Assembly: GCF_005869225.1 (NCBI RefSeq)
Contig: NZ_SWFP01000009.1
Location: 299,633 to 363,632 of the forward strand
Length of the DNA stretch: 64,000 nucleotides
Origin: Dyadobacter bucti
Lineage (GTDB): Bacteria; Bacteroidota; Bacteroidia; Cytophagales; Spirosomataceae
Direction of reading: 5' to 3'
A program made the position numbers and the translations under genes. Under the pieces are notes generated by a model. The model was not told the origin of the DNA. It saw nothing but the letters and a program-made list of their open reading frames with translations, and ran no database searches. The first letter of the stretch is position 1. Every line of letters begins with the position of its first letter. Shown in pieces: positions 8,098 through 16,498 of the stretch.

Positions 8098-8715
8098 ATG
8101 TACTACGAGATTGAAGACGAATTAGGTAATGTATCTACTATCCAGCTGAAAGACCGGGAGGCTGAGCACTCGCTGACAGTGTTGAAAAATGGTGACCTTG
8201 CGCCACTTTTTTATCTTAAAAATGAAGAAGGAGCTGCAATCACTTCCCTCACCGGCTTTTCGCTTTCCAATGATGCGCGGTCGATCATCGATTTGCTGCA
8301 GTTTAAACCTTTGGTGTTGAGTTTCTACTGCAATTGCTGGGGCAGTTACGCACCCAAGCATCTGGCTGTGGTACAGAAGCTGGCACCGCAGGTAGAGGCA
8401 CTGGGTGGTCAGCTGCTCATATTGACAAATGAATCCCAGAAAGAGATAGAACGGATATCCAGAAAGCTGGAAACCGAATTGCCGATCTATCATGACAAGG
8501 ATTACCATGTAGCCAGGTCTTATGGTGTTTACTCTGAAACTTCACCGATCTGGGACCGCATAGCCGGGATTTCTGATGAGGTTTTCACGCCTTCCCTGTT
8601 TGTGATTGGCAAAGACCGAAGGATTGCCTACAATTTTGTGGACGAAAATTTTGATAATACACCTGATACAAAGGCAATTCTTAAAGAAGTGTACGATTGG
8701 AAGTATAAAAAATAG
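8098..8715 (+). CDS. Redoxin (AhpC/TSA-like) domain protein with CNC motif
   Basis: A 205-residue cytoplasmic protein with a thioredoxin-fold peroxiredoxin-like domain. NGDLAPLFYLKNEEG near residue 31 resembles the G-x-x-AP-x-F entry strand. The segment PLVLSFYCNCWGSYAPKHL (71-89) sits where bacterioferritin-comigratory-type proteins have their active site, followed by LLILTNES and FTPSLFVI. The only cysteines near the active site are Cys78 and Cys80 in CNC; the usual WCPxC is absent, so the redox chemistry may differ or be lost. A hairpin terminator follows. No neighbouring gene indicates a partner. Confidence 0.7.
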   Translation: MYYEIEDELGNVSTIQLKDREAEHSLTVLKNGDLAPLFYLKNEEGAAITSLTGFSLSNDARSIIDLLQFKPLVLSFYCNCWGSYAPKHLAVVQKLAPQVEALGGQLLILTNESQKEIERISRKLETELPIYHDKDYHVARSYGVYSETSPIWDRIAGISDEVFTPSLFVIGKDRRIAYNFVDENFDNTPDTKAILKEVYDWKYKK

Positions 8716-8732
8716 CCTTATTACACAGTAAT

Positions 8733-8793
8733 ATCCCGCATCAGCCTTGTTGTCATTATATTTGACGATCCGGCTTCGATGCGGGATTTTTTT
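8733..8793 (+). terminator. Intrinsic terminator with a long stem
   Basis: Arms ATCCCGCATC (8733-8742) and GATGCGGGAT (8778-8787) pair perfectly. AGCC pairs with GGCT inside them, and GTCA with TGAC closes a small loop, so nearly the whole 55-nt segment can fold. A run of T follows (8787-8793). It ends the redoxin transcript but its 3' arm reaches within 35 bp of the aminotransferase start. Confidence 0.75.
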
Positions 8794-8820
8794 ATCAATC
8801 AAATAACATATCGTCATAAA

Positions 8821-9987
8821 ATGACTTTAACCGCCAGGGCCGGGATCCGGTCCAAGCTGCCCAATGTAGGTACCACTATTTTCACAAGAATGTCGAGGCT
8901 TGCCGAGGAGCATCATGCGATAAATCTTGCTCAGGGTTTTCCGGAATTTGACTGTGCACCGGGTTTACAGGCGCTCGTTGACAAATATCTGAAACTTGGC
9001 AAAAATCAATATGCACCCATGGCAGGCGTGACCGCCCTTCGGGAAGCGATTGCGAAGAAAGTTTATGAGGCTTCTATGAAAGAATATCATCCCGAAACCG
9101 AAATTACGATTACCAGCGGTGCAACCGAGGCGTTGTTTGTGGCATTAAGTACCGTCGTGTTTCCAGGTGACGAAGTAATCGTTTTCGAGCCGGCTTATGA
9201 CAGCTACGTTCCGGCGATAGAACTGAACGGGGGGATTCCGGTCTTTGTAACCCTTGATCCTCAATACCAGTCGATTGACTGGCAGGAAGTGAGATCAAAA
9301 ATTACCGACAAAACAAAAGCGATTATCATCAATACCCCGCATAACCCGACGGGAAATGTATGGAAAGCAACGGATATGCAGGAACTGGCACAAGTAGCGG
9401 AGCTGCATGATCTGATTGTGATCAGTGATGAGGTTTACGAACATATTATTTTTGACGGACGGGGCCATATTTCGGCTGCCTCAGTTCCCGCACTTAGTGA
9501 GCGGACGTTTCTCTGCGGATCATTTGGGAAAACGTTTCATACCACAGGCTGGAAAGTGGGCTATTGCCTGGCCCCTGCCGGATTGACGGCCGAATTCCGG
9601 AAGATTCATCAATACCTGGTTTTCAGCGTAGTAACCCCGTTCCAATATGCAATTGCAGAATATCTGAATGAGCCGCAGCACTACCTCGAACTGGCTGCAT
9701 TTTATGAAAAGAAAAGAAACATTTTCCTGGATGCCATCAAGGATATCGGGTTTATAGCAAAGCCGTCCGAAGGCAGTTTTTTTCAAAACGTATCTTACGA
9801 AAAATTATCAGAAGAGCATGACCTCGCCCTCGCGGAGAGGCTTACCAAAGAGGTGGGCGTAGCGTCGATACCCCTTTCTTCCTTTTACGATAAAGCCACA
9901 GATTACAAAACATTGCGTTTTTGTTTTGCCAAGAACGATGATACATTGCTCAAAGCCGGAGAATTACTGCAGAAAAAAAAATGGTAG
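8821..9987 (+). CDS. ybdL: Methionine aminotransferase (YbdL-like), PLP-dependent
   Basis: Starting at ATG 8821 this is 388 residues, matching the 386-residue E. coli YbdL. The shared blocks are SKLPNVGTTIFTRMS, INLAQGFPEFD, QYAPMAGVTALREAI, the PLP-site DEVYEHI, and SFGKTFHTTGWKVGYC with the Schiff-base lysine in SFGK. The enzyme transfers the amino group between methionine (or other hydrophobic amino acids) and 2-oxo acids, a step of methionine salvage. An upstream in-frame ATG at 8779 lies inside the terminator arm and is rejected. The window also contains metE and metH, but these are far away. Confidence 0.9.
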   Translation: MTLTARAGIRSKLPNVGTTIFTRMSRLAEEHHAINLAQGFPEFDCAPGLQALVDKYLKLGKNQYAPMAGVTALREAIAKKVYEASMKEYHPETEITITSGATEALFVALSTVVFPGDEVIVFEPAYDSYVPAIELNGGIPVFVTLDPQYQSIDWQEVRSKITDKTKAIIINTPHNPTGNVWKATDMQELAQVAELHDLIVISDEVYEHIIFDGRGHISAASVPALSERTFLCGSFGKTFHTTGWKVGYCLAPAGLTAEFRKIHQYLVFSVVTPFQYAIAEYLNEPQHYLELAAFYEKKRNIFLDAIKDIGFIAKPSEGSFFQNVSYEKLSEEHDLALAERLTKEVGVASIPLSSFYDKATDYKTLRFCFAKNDDTLLKAGELLQKKKW

Positions 9988-10044
9988 GATGAGATTTTAA
10001 TCCATGAAAAAAGTCGTATACTTGTGTGACAAAATACGGATTTT

Positions 10045-10476
10045 ATGAAAGCCATCAATTATGAAATGCCTAAGGATAACCCGCTCCTGATGGCAGCCGA
10101 GCCCGAAGTAATGTATCTCTCCCAGCAGGATGTAGGTCTTTTTTCAATTGATAAATTTCACGCATTATCCCAAAAGCTTTTATTCACACAGGCAGAATGG
10201 GCGGATATCCTGCACATCAGCGACCGGACATTGCAGCGGTACCTCAAAGAAAACAAACCCTTTGAAGGGCTGTATGCCGAGCATCTATATCAATTGGATA
10301 ATATGGCAGATCTCGGGCTTCTGGTTTTTTCATCTGCCAAAGCGCTGGAAGAATGGCTTCGAACACCCCGCACGGTGCTCGGCAAAAGTCAGGATTTTAC
10401 AACACTCCGGTCTTTTTGGGGTGTAAAGCAGATCAGTAATGAATTGGGGCGTATTGAGCACGGGGTTTATATATGA
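10045..10476 (+). CDS. Xre/MbcA/ParS-type antitoxin
   Basis: A 143-residue protein with a central helix-turn-helix (about residues 45-70, FTQAEWADILHISDRTLQRYL) and the C-terminal MbcA/ParS/Xre toxin-binding domain (ALEEWLRTPRTVLG, then RSFWGVKQISNELGRIEHGVY). Such antitoxins bind and block RES toxins and repress their own operon. The toxin gene follows with a 4-bp ATGA overlap, the classic translationally coupled arrangement. TATACTTG at 10017-10024 is a one-mismatch -7 element that could be the operon promoter. Confidence 0.88.
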   Translation: MKAINYEMPKDNPLLMAAEPEVMYLSQQDVGLFSIDKFHALSQKLLFTQAEWADILHISDRTLQRYLKENKPFEGLYAEHLYQLDNMADLGLLVFSSAKALEEWLRTPRTVLGKSQDFTTLRSFWGVKQISNELGRIEHGVYI

Positions 10477-10940
10477 TCGTTTACCGGCTTGCGGCAAAGG
10501 ACTATATCCTTGATAGGACCGGAACAGGTGCGAGATTATTCGGTGGCCGCTGGAATCCGGTAGGGCACTCCTGTATTTACACAAGCGAACATGTCTCGCT
10601 GGCCCTGCTGGAAAAATATGTACATGCCAATTCCAAAGAGAACATGAAGCGCATCGCTCTGATGCGGATGGAAATTCCTGAAGACAAAAACCTCATTTTC
10701 CATATAGATGAAAAGCTGTTGAAAAACTCCTGGACGGAGGACACTTCTTACTCTCAATGGCTTGGAGAACAGATCCTGGATGACCTTTCAGTAGTTGCAT
10801 TTACTGTTCCCTCGGCCGTAGTTCCTTCCGAAAGGAATATCATTATCAATCCGCAGGCTATTAAGTTCGAAGAGGTAAAGTTTCTGGACCCTGTGGATTT
10901 TACAACTGATTATCGCCTGCTGAGCCGTTTGCTTTCTTAA
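10473..10940 (+). CDS. RES-domain toxin (NAD+-degrading family)
   Basis: A 155-residue RES-domain protein. The conserved residues are present as Arg26 in GGRWNP, Glu47 in SLALLEKYV and Ser114 in the VPSAVVPSERN block. RES toxins degrade NAD+ (phosphorolysis or hydrolysis) or ADP-ribosylate targets, stopping growth when the antitoxin decays. Length and the overlap with the upstream Xre antitoxin fit a complete, probably functional type II system. Which activity this member has cannot be read from sequence. It is convergent with the ABC permease gene. Confidence 0.88.
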   Translation: MIVYRLAAKDYILDRTGTGARLFGGRWNPVGHSCIYTSEHVSLALLEKYVHANSKENMKRIALMRMEIPEDKNLIFHIDEKLLKNSWTEDTSYSQWLGEQILDDLSVVAFTVPSAVVPSERNIIINPQAIKFEEVKFLDPVDFTTDYRLLSRLLS

Positions 10941-10944
10941 TTCG

Positions 10945-10984
10945 CAGCCGATTATTTTTTGAAAAGTAATGCCTTAATCGGCTG
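10945..10984. terminator. Candidate bidirectional terminator between RES toxin and permease
   Basis: Ten-base arms CAGCCGATTA (10945-10954) and TAATCGGCTG (10975-10984) pair perfectly around a 20-nt loop, with T-rich sequence after each arm. It lies at the convergent junction and overlaps the last codons of the permease gene. Confidence 0.5.
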
Positions 10985-12187
10985 TATTTTTGTGATGATC
11001 AATGTAGGGATCAGCAAAATGAGTCCTGATATGATAACTGTTACGACATTGACCAATACAAAAACCGGCCAGTCGAAAACGATGGGGACAGTATCCATAT
11101 AATAGTTTACGGGGTCGAGCGGGATCAGCTTAAATTGATGTTGCAGCCAGCAAAACAGTAGTCCTCCGGCATTTCCAATAATTAGTCCTTTTCGGACCAT
11201 GTGCAATCCTACCCGGAAAAAAACCATCCGGATCTGTTTGTTCGGACTTCCCAATGTTTTCAAAAGTCCTATCAGCGGTGTACGTTCCATGATCATCACC
11301 AGTAAAATGGAGATCATATTGAAACAGGCTACAAAAAGAATCAGGGACAGAAAAACGGCAGTATTCCTGTCCAGCAATATCAGCCAGTCGAAAATCTGGG
11401 GAAAACTGCTGGTAACTTTCTGAATGTAAACTTCCGGCGGCAGCAACGTTCTCAGCCTGTTCGCTACGTCGTCCAGTTTCTCGAAATTTTTGAGATAAAT
11501 TTCATAGGTACCGACAGAGTCCGGCCCCCAGCCATTGAGTCTTTGGACCAATGCCAGATCTCCGATGATCAGATTGTTATCAAATTCCTCCATTTGCGTA
11601 TCATATATCCCGGCGACGGTGAGTTTTCGAGGACGCGGCGGATTTTGCAAAGAGTACATAATCACTTCATTGCCAGGCTTTAAAAGTAGCTGGGAAGCAA
11701 TTCTGCTGCTGATAATGATTTCTGAGGAATAACCGTACTTAATGGAAGAAGAATCTTTTCCAGTGATCAGGTTCCCTTCCACAAGGCTTTTTTTAAAGGT
11801 ATTCCAGTCATAATCTTTGCCGACCCCTTTAAAAACCACACCCTTGATCTCGTCCGGTGTTTTAAGTATGCCCGATTTGTGCGCAACAGCCTGCCAGTGG
11901 GCTATTTCAGGAATTTTCGGGAGCTCGTCAGATACAGGATTCCTGATGGCCAGCGGCCCGTCTTCAAAAGTATTTCCCTGAGCAAATGCGCGAATATTGA
12001 TGTGTGCGCCAAATAAGAATATTTTTTGCCGGATGGTTTGTTTGAAACCAAGCAGAACAGCAAAAGCAATAATCCCGACTGCAACTCCGATCGCAATACT
12101 GGCCACTCCGATACGTGAAACGGTGGCTGAAAATGAGCCTGCTTCGTTGTGACGTATGCGTTTGGCGATGAATGAGGGAAACTGCAA
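10952..12187 (-). CDS. LolE/FtsX-type ABC transporter permease
   Basis: A 411-residue inner-membrane protein with one N-terminal membrane segment (about 25-48), a large periplasmic MacB-like domain, and three C-terminal membrane segments (about 275-300, 325-350, 375-405) with the FtsX signature near LIGLLKTLGSPNKQIR. This is the layout of LolC/LolE, which extract lipoproteins from the inner membrane for transfer to LolA. No ATPase gene is adjacent, so the LolD partner must be elsewhere; single LolE-like permeases are common in this phylum. A minus-strand TATTTTTG element at 12219-12226 probably drives it. Confidence 0.82.
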   Translation of the reverse strand: MQFPSFIAKRIRHNEAGSFSATVSRIGVASIAIGVAVGIIAFAVLLGFKQTIRQKIFLFGAHINIRAFAQGNTFEDGPLAIRNPVSDELPKIPEIAHWQAVAHKSGILKTPDEIKGVVFKGVGKDYDWNTFKKSLVEGNLITGKDSSSIKYGYSSEIIISSRIASQLLLKPGNEVIMYSLQNPPRPRKLTVAGIYDTQMEEFDNNLIIGDLALVQRLNGWGPDSVGTYEIYLKNFEKLDDVANRLRTLLPPEVYIQKVTSSFPQIFDWLILLDRNTAVFLSLILFVACFNMISILLVMIMERTPLIGLLKTLGSPNKQIRMVFFRVGLHMVRKGLIIGNAGGLLFCWLQHQFKLIPLDPVNYYMDTVPIVFDWPVFVLVNVVTVIISGLILLIPTLIITKIQPIKALLFKK

Positions 12188-12218
12188 GAGGAATCTGTTG
12201 GTTAAAATTTACGTTTGG

Positions 12219-12226
12219 CAAAAATA
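12219..12226 (-). promoter_or_regulatory. -7 element of the permease gene
   Basis: Read on the minus strand this is TATTTTTG, a perfect TAnnTTTG, 32 bp before the permease ATG. The -33 region has only a weak TTAG at about the right distance. Confidence 0.45.
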
Positions 12227-12329
12227 GGGAAAAACTTTACCGGTTCTAAAACGCATTTTTTTATTAAGTTGCCTGAGGAACGATTTTTAAGTACCGTAAC
12301 CCACAATTAATTAAACAGAACACTTTTCT

Positions 12330-14390
12330 ATGCCATTGATCAAAGCAGCCTCAGGGGTAGTAAATCAAACGCCGATGGCGTGGGAATCTAATACCAAAAA
12401 TATTATCAATGCAATTGAAGAGGCTAAAAAACAGCACGTTAGCTTGCTTTGTTTGCCTGAGCTTTGTATTTCCGGATATGGTTGTGATGATTATTTTTTT
12501 GCTCCTGATCTGGCCGCTCAGGCTTTGAACTGCCTGATTGAAATCGTTCATGAAACAAGCGGGATCGTGGTGGCTGTGGGACTGCCTGTGAGGCATAATA
12601 ACAGTTTGTATAATGCGGCGTGCCTGATCTCAAACAAACAGATCGTGGGTTTTTATTGCAAACAAAATCTTGCCAATAACGGAATCCACTACGAAGCACG
12701 CTGGTTTCGCCCGTGGCAGGCAGGATCAGTGGAGAGTATAGAGGTAAATCAGATGATATACCCGATCGGTGATATTATTTTTGATCTGACTAACAGTCCG
12801 TTACAGGGGAATTCGCAGGGAGTTAGGATAGGATTTGAGATTTGCGAAGATGCCTGGGTTTCAAACCGTCCGGCGCGAAGACATTACGAACGCGGCATTG
12901 ATATTATCCTCAACCCGAGCGCCAGCCATTTTGCTTTTCATAAGTTTATCACGAGGGAAAAACTGGTTGTAGATGCATCCCGGTCTTTTTCATGTAGTTA
13001 TATTTATACCAATTTGCTCGGAAACGAAGCAGGTCGCGCTATCTACGACGGCGATGCTATGATTGCTTCCAACGGCGACTTGCTGGTATCCAGCCAGCGG
13101 TTCAGCTATGAAGATTATCTGATCACCTCGGCCGTGATTGATACGGATTATACCAGGCTGAGCCAGGTGCAAAATAAAATTACAACACCTTCGAAGGACA
13201 AAACGTGGCGGGTTTCGGGGCGATTTGACTTTCCGGAAATTGAGCCTGTACCTCCTCAGGTACCGGATATTGAGCCTTTCGAAAAGGGTGGTGCGCTCAA
13301 AGAAGAGGAGTTTGCACGGGCGGTTTGTCTTGGGTTGTTTGACTATCTCAGAAAAAGCCGTTCGAATGGTTTCACGATATCACTTTCAGGCGGAGCAGAT
13401 TCCTGCGCCTGTACTGCGCTTTGCGGGCTAATGATCCGGCTGGCAGATGAAAGTATCGGTATGAAGCGTGTGAAACAGAAGTTGTCTTACATTAAAGAAA
13501 TCCAGTCAGCAAAAACCGAGGAGGATATAGCTCTCGCATTGATCCACAATATTTATCAGGGAACGGAAAACAGCTCGACGGATACACTGGAATCTGCACA
13601 ATCGCTCGCAGAATCCATTGGTTCTACATTTTATAATATCAATATCAACGGCCTGGTTGAAACTTACAAGGGATTGATAGAAGATCAGATCGGCAGAAAA
13701 CTGACCTGGCAGCAAGATGATATCGCTTTGCAGAATATCCAGGCAAGGGTACGGGCCCCGGGAGTTTGGCTGCTGACGAATTTGTCCAATCATTTATTGC
13801 TGGCGACTTCCAACCGTTCGGAGGTTGCGGTGGGGTATGCAACGATGGACGGAGATACTGCCGGAAGCATCAGCCCGCTGGCGGGCATAGACAAGCATTA
13901 TTTGCGGCAATGGCTTCAGTGGCTGGAAAAAGCCGGATGTGAAGTGAAGGGGAAGCATATTAAAATCGAGGGGCTTAAAAAAGTGAATAGTTTACAGCCC
14001 ACAGCTGAACTTCGACCGCTCGAACAGACACAAACCGACGAAGCGGATCTAATGCCTTACGAGTTTTTGAATATATTGGAAAAACTGGCGATCAGGGATA
14101 AAAAATCGCCTGTAGAATCGTACCGAAATCTGCATGTACGGTTTAAGGGGCTTTATGCGGATGAGCAAATTCTGGGTTGGACCGAAAGGTTTTTTAAGCT
14201 ATGGAGCCGGAACCAGTGGAAAAGGGAACGTTATGCACCCTCTTTTCATCTGGACGACCTCAATCTTGATCCCCGTTCATGGTGCCGGTTCCCTATACTT
14301 TCCGGCGGGTTTGAAAAAGAGTTGCAGGAATTGCGGGAGTATGTGGCCGGAAGCTTGTCGCAGGGTAGCAGAAAGAGGATAGGATTTTGA
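12330..14390 (+). CDS. nadE: Glutamine-dependent NAD+ synthetase
   Basis: A 686-residue two-domain enzyme. The N-terminal nitrilase-type glutaminase (about 1-300) carries the catalytic cysteine in EICEDAW (Cys172). The C-terminal ATP pyrophosphatase domain begins with SGGADS (353-358). It amidates deamido-NAD+ to NAD+ using ammonia channelled from glutamine and ATP, the last step of NAD synthesis. Length is usual for the long bacterial form. It stands alone and is divergent from the permease gene. The toxin at 10.5 kb consumes NAD+, but I see no sign of a joint role. Confidence 0.95.
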   Translation: MPLIKAASGVVNQTPMAWESNTKNIINAIEEAKKQHVSLLCLPELCISGYGCDDYFFAPDLAAQALNCLIEIVHETSGIVVAVGLPVRHNNSLYNAACLISNKQIVGFYCKQNLANNGIHYEARWFRPWQAGSVESIEVNQMIYPIGDIIFDLTNSPLQGNSQGVRIGFEICEDAWVSNRPARRHYERGIDIILNPSASHFAFHKFITREKLVVDASRSFSCSYIYTNLLGNEAGRAIYDGDAMIASNGDLLVSSQRFSYEDYLITSAVIDTDYTRLSQVQNKITTPSKDKTWRVSGRFDFPEIEPVPPQVPDIEPFEKGGALKEEEFARAVCLGLFDYLRKSRSNGFTISLSGGADSCACTALCGLMIRLADESIGMKRVKQKLSYIKEIQSAKTEEDIALALIHNIYQGTENSSTDTLESAQSLAESIGSTFYNININGLVETYKGLIEDQIGRKLTWQQDDIALQNIQARVRAPGVWLLTNLSNHLLLATSNRSEVAVGYATMDGDTAGSISPLAGIDKHYLRQWLQWLEKAGCEVKGKHIKIEGLKKVNSLQPTAELRPLEQTQTDEADLMPYEFLNILEKLAIRDKKSPVESYRNLHVRFKGLYADEQILGWTERFFKLWSRNQWKRERYAPSFHLDDLNLDPRSWCRFPILSGGFEKELQELREYVAGSLSQGSRKRIGF

Positions 14391-14538
14391 CTTGTGAATA
14401 ACTGTAATTGTCTAAGGCAGTATACTGTCAGAATCGAAGATAAAGAACTATTTTTTCTGAAAGTCTTCTCAGCTCCGATAGGATGGAAATCCCAACGGGA
14501 TGTAATTATTCTAGAAAAGTGATATGTAACTAAGCCGT

Positions 14539-14590
14539 GAACCCCGTCAGGGGTGACATCGCTGCGGTAATGCCACCCCTGACGGGGTTC
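14539..14590. repeat. REP-like palindrome in the nadE/STN spacer
   Basis: The 285-bp spacer 14391-14675 holds no gene. Within it 17-base arms at 14539-14555 and 14574-14590 (GAACCCCGTCAGGGGTG and its exact reverse complement) face each other across 18 nt; with one mismatch the pairing extends to 21. Each arm is itself nearly palindromic (CCCCGTCAGGGG). The flanks 14488-14502 (AATCCCAACGGGATG) and 14628-14643 (CAGCCCTTTAGGCTTT) look like related small palindromes. This is the appearance of a REP/BIME-type dispersed element, and it would also work as a hairpin between convergent genes. Confidence 0.55.
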
Positions 14591-14675
14591 TGAAAAATGT
14601 AGTAAGCCCGTTTTGTTATTATAATTTCAGCCCTTTAGGCTTTATTCCCGGTCGATTTTGAAAGAAATATAATTT

Positions 14676-16475
14676 TCAAATCCTGTTACAAAAACGAATC
14701 CCCAGCTGGAACCCGACCCAGCCGTAGCTTTTCTTGGAAACGTTTGGCGTTTCGCCAAGCCAGATTGGATCAAACCATTTGGTTTTTTCTGCATTGATGA
14801 CCCCTGACTGGTTACCAGACAACAGATTCAACGAAGGGCCGGCAAAAACTGCCAGACCTCTCCCCAGTTTCTTTTCTATTCCCAAAGAAAAACGGAACAA
14901 TCCGTAACCGATATTTTCCAGCGGATCGTCTTTGGGGAATACGACGCTGGCAGTCAGGTCCGCATTTGCCATCCAGCCGCGTCCCAGGTTTTGCCCGGTG
15001 CCGAATCCATATCCAAGCGATCCCAAGGGTTTGTCGGGCTGCAGTGCATTAAAGCCTAGTGTAAAAATATTGTAAAATCGGTCGACACCTGTTTTGAAGG
15101 AGGTACTGAAATAGTTGAATTCGTCGGTTGAAAACTCATAGCGTCGGTAACCGTTCCTGCGAACAAAACTGAACAGACCAAAAGGAACCGTCGCCGAAGA
15201 ATCGGCAAAATTGACTGCGGCGATCTGATGCCCGCTCCGTACAGTGTGGGCGTAATTGTATCCTGCTGCAAGCTGGTAACCCTCCAAAACCTCTACAACC
15301 ACATTTCCTGCCCCGGCGACCTGAAACCCGCGGAAATTCCTGCCAGTATAGTTAATGAGATTTGAGCCCTGGAAACCGTTGAAATTGCCCAATGTCAGGT
15401 TAAGGAAGTTGGCATATTGAAACCCATCGACATTATTGCCAACAATATTACTGATACCGGCGAGCTGAAATCCTGTGACATTCCCGCGTACTACGTTGAG
15501 TATGCTTCCAACCTCCATTTTCCTGACCCCCAGGGAATACCCCGCAATAAGGTTTACCGAATAATCATTGATAATGTTTCCGCTAAGCTGATGGTTGGTT
15601 CCTAAAAATGGTAAAACAGAAGCCTGGAATGGTCTGTGTAAAGTGTCTTCGATATTTCTGGTGTGGATTGCTTGTTTCGCGGAGGCAAATGCATTGATAA
15701 ACTGGGTTTGAACTTTTTGATAGGTACCCTTCAATTTTTCATAATCTTTGCTGGCGACTGGCGCGGACAAGGCACTGCTTGCTGAAGGCATATTGGAAGC
15801 GACAGGATATTGCGGAACTGCTACCTTATGATGCAGTGAATCCACGCGACTTACGTGGCGTGGAGCTATGCCGGAAAGCGGTTTCAGCGTATCCGGGGTA
15901 AGCGTTATCTGCAGATATGTATCTTGCCGGCTTGGAATGGCAATACTTTTTGCAATATAATCCTCCTTGCGCACTTCCAGCCGGATATTCTGCTTTGAAG
16001 TCGGCAGCCGGATTTTGTAGTATCCATACTGATTGCTGACTGTTGAAGCCAATGTGACCGACTCATAAATACTGGCGTTGGCCAGCTTCAGACCCGTTTT
16101 GTTGTCAATGATATAACCATTCAGATTGAAGTTTTCCGGTTTTTCTTCTTCTTGTGTGGCAGTGTTATTTTTTTGTAAAATAATATATTTCCTCCGCTCC
16201 TTAAAAGTGACTTTGTCTTTGAATAACTCCGTGAGAATTTCGCGGATGCTCTGATTGTTGGCCTGAACGGAAACCCTGCCTTTGATATCGATCATATCAG
16301 GGCTGTACGAAAAACTAAAACCGCCCAGGTCGCCGATTTTTTGCAAAGTTTCATCCAGCGGTTGATTATTGATCCTGATGGTTATGCGTTTTTCAAGCAA
16401 TTCTTGCGCATGGGCATGCACGCAAATTCCTGCCAAAAGGCAAATCAGTAATATGTACGACTTGAAGTTGAGCAT
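14676..16475 (-). CDS. STN-domain protein with surface-repeat C-terminus
   Basis: A 599-residue secreted protein with signal peptide 1-23. Residues about 28-100 form a Secretin/TonB short N-terminal (STN) domain (RITIRINNQPLDETLQKIG, ILTELFKDKVTFKER), as in FecA-type receptors and SusC. Residues about 117-195 resemble a carboxypeptidase-regulatory-like fold. From about 320 there are repeats of the GFQLAGISNIVGNNV kind, matching LA_2272-type surface repeats, and a likely beta-strand-rich end. There is no TonB plug or receptor barrel. It is the last gene of a sigma/FecR/STN operon (23 bp after FecR), so it probably feeds a surface signal to FecR. The signal is unknown. Confidence 0.72.
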   Translation of the reverse strand: MLNFKSYILLICLLAGICVHAHAQELLEKRITIRINNQPLDETLQKIGDLGGFSFSYSPDMIDIKGRVSVQANNQSIREILTELFKDKVTFKERRKYIILQKNNTATQEEEKPENFNLNGYIIDNKTGLKLANASIYESVTLASTVSNQYGYYKIRLPTSKQNIRLEVRKEDYIAKSIAIPSRQDTYLQITLTPDTLKPLSGIAPRHVSRVDSLHHKVAVPQYPVASNMPSASSALSAPVASKDYEKLKGTYQKVQTQFINAFASAKQAIHTRNIEDTLHRPFQASVLPFLGTNHQLSGNIINDYSVNLIAGYSLGVRKMEVGSILNVVRGNVTGFQLAGISNIVGNNVDGFQYANFLNLTLGNFNGFQGSNLINYTGRNFRGFQVAGAGNVVVEVLEGYQLAAGYNYAHTVRSGHQIAAVNFADSSATVPFGLFSFVRRNGYRRYEFSTDEFNYFSTSFKTGVDRFYNIFTLGFNALQPDKPLGSLGYGFGTGQNLGRGWMANADLTASVVFPKDDPLENIGYGLFRFSLGIEKKLGRGLAVFAGPSLNLLSGNQSGVINAEKTKWFDPIWLGETPNVSKKSYGWVGFQLGIRFCNRI

Positions 16476-16498
16476 TTTAATATGAGAAAGTTACCGGT

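Noticed and set aside
8779..8820. Upstream in-frame ATG for the methionine aminotransferase
   Set aside because: It lies in the 3' arm of the redoxin terminator and adds residues not found in YbdL-type proteins; ATG 8821 fits the family.
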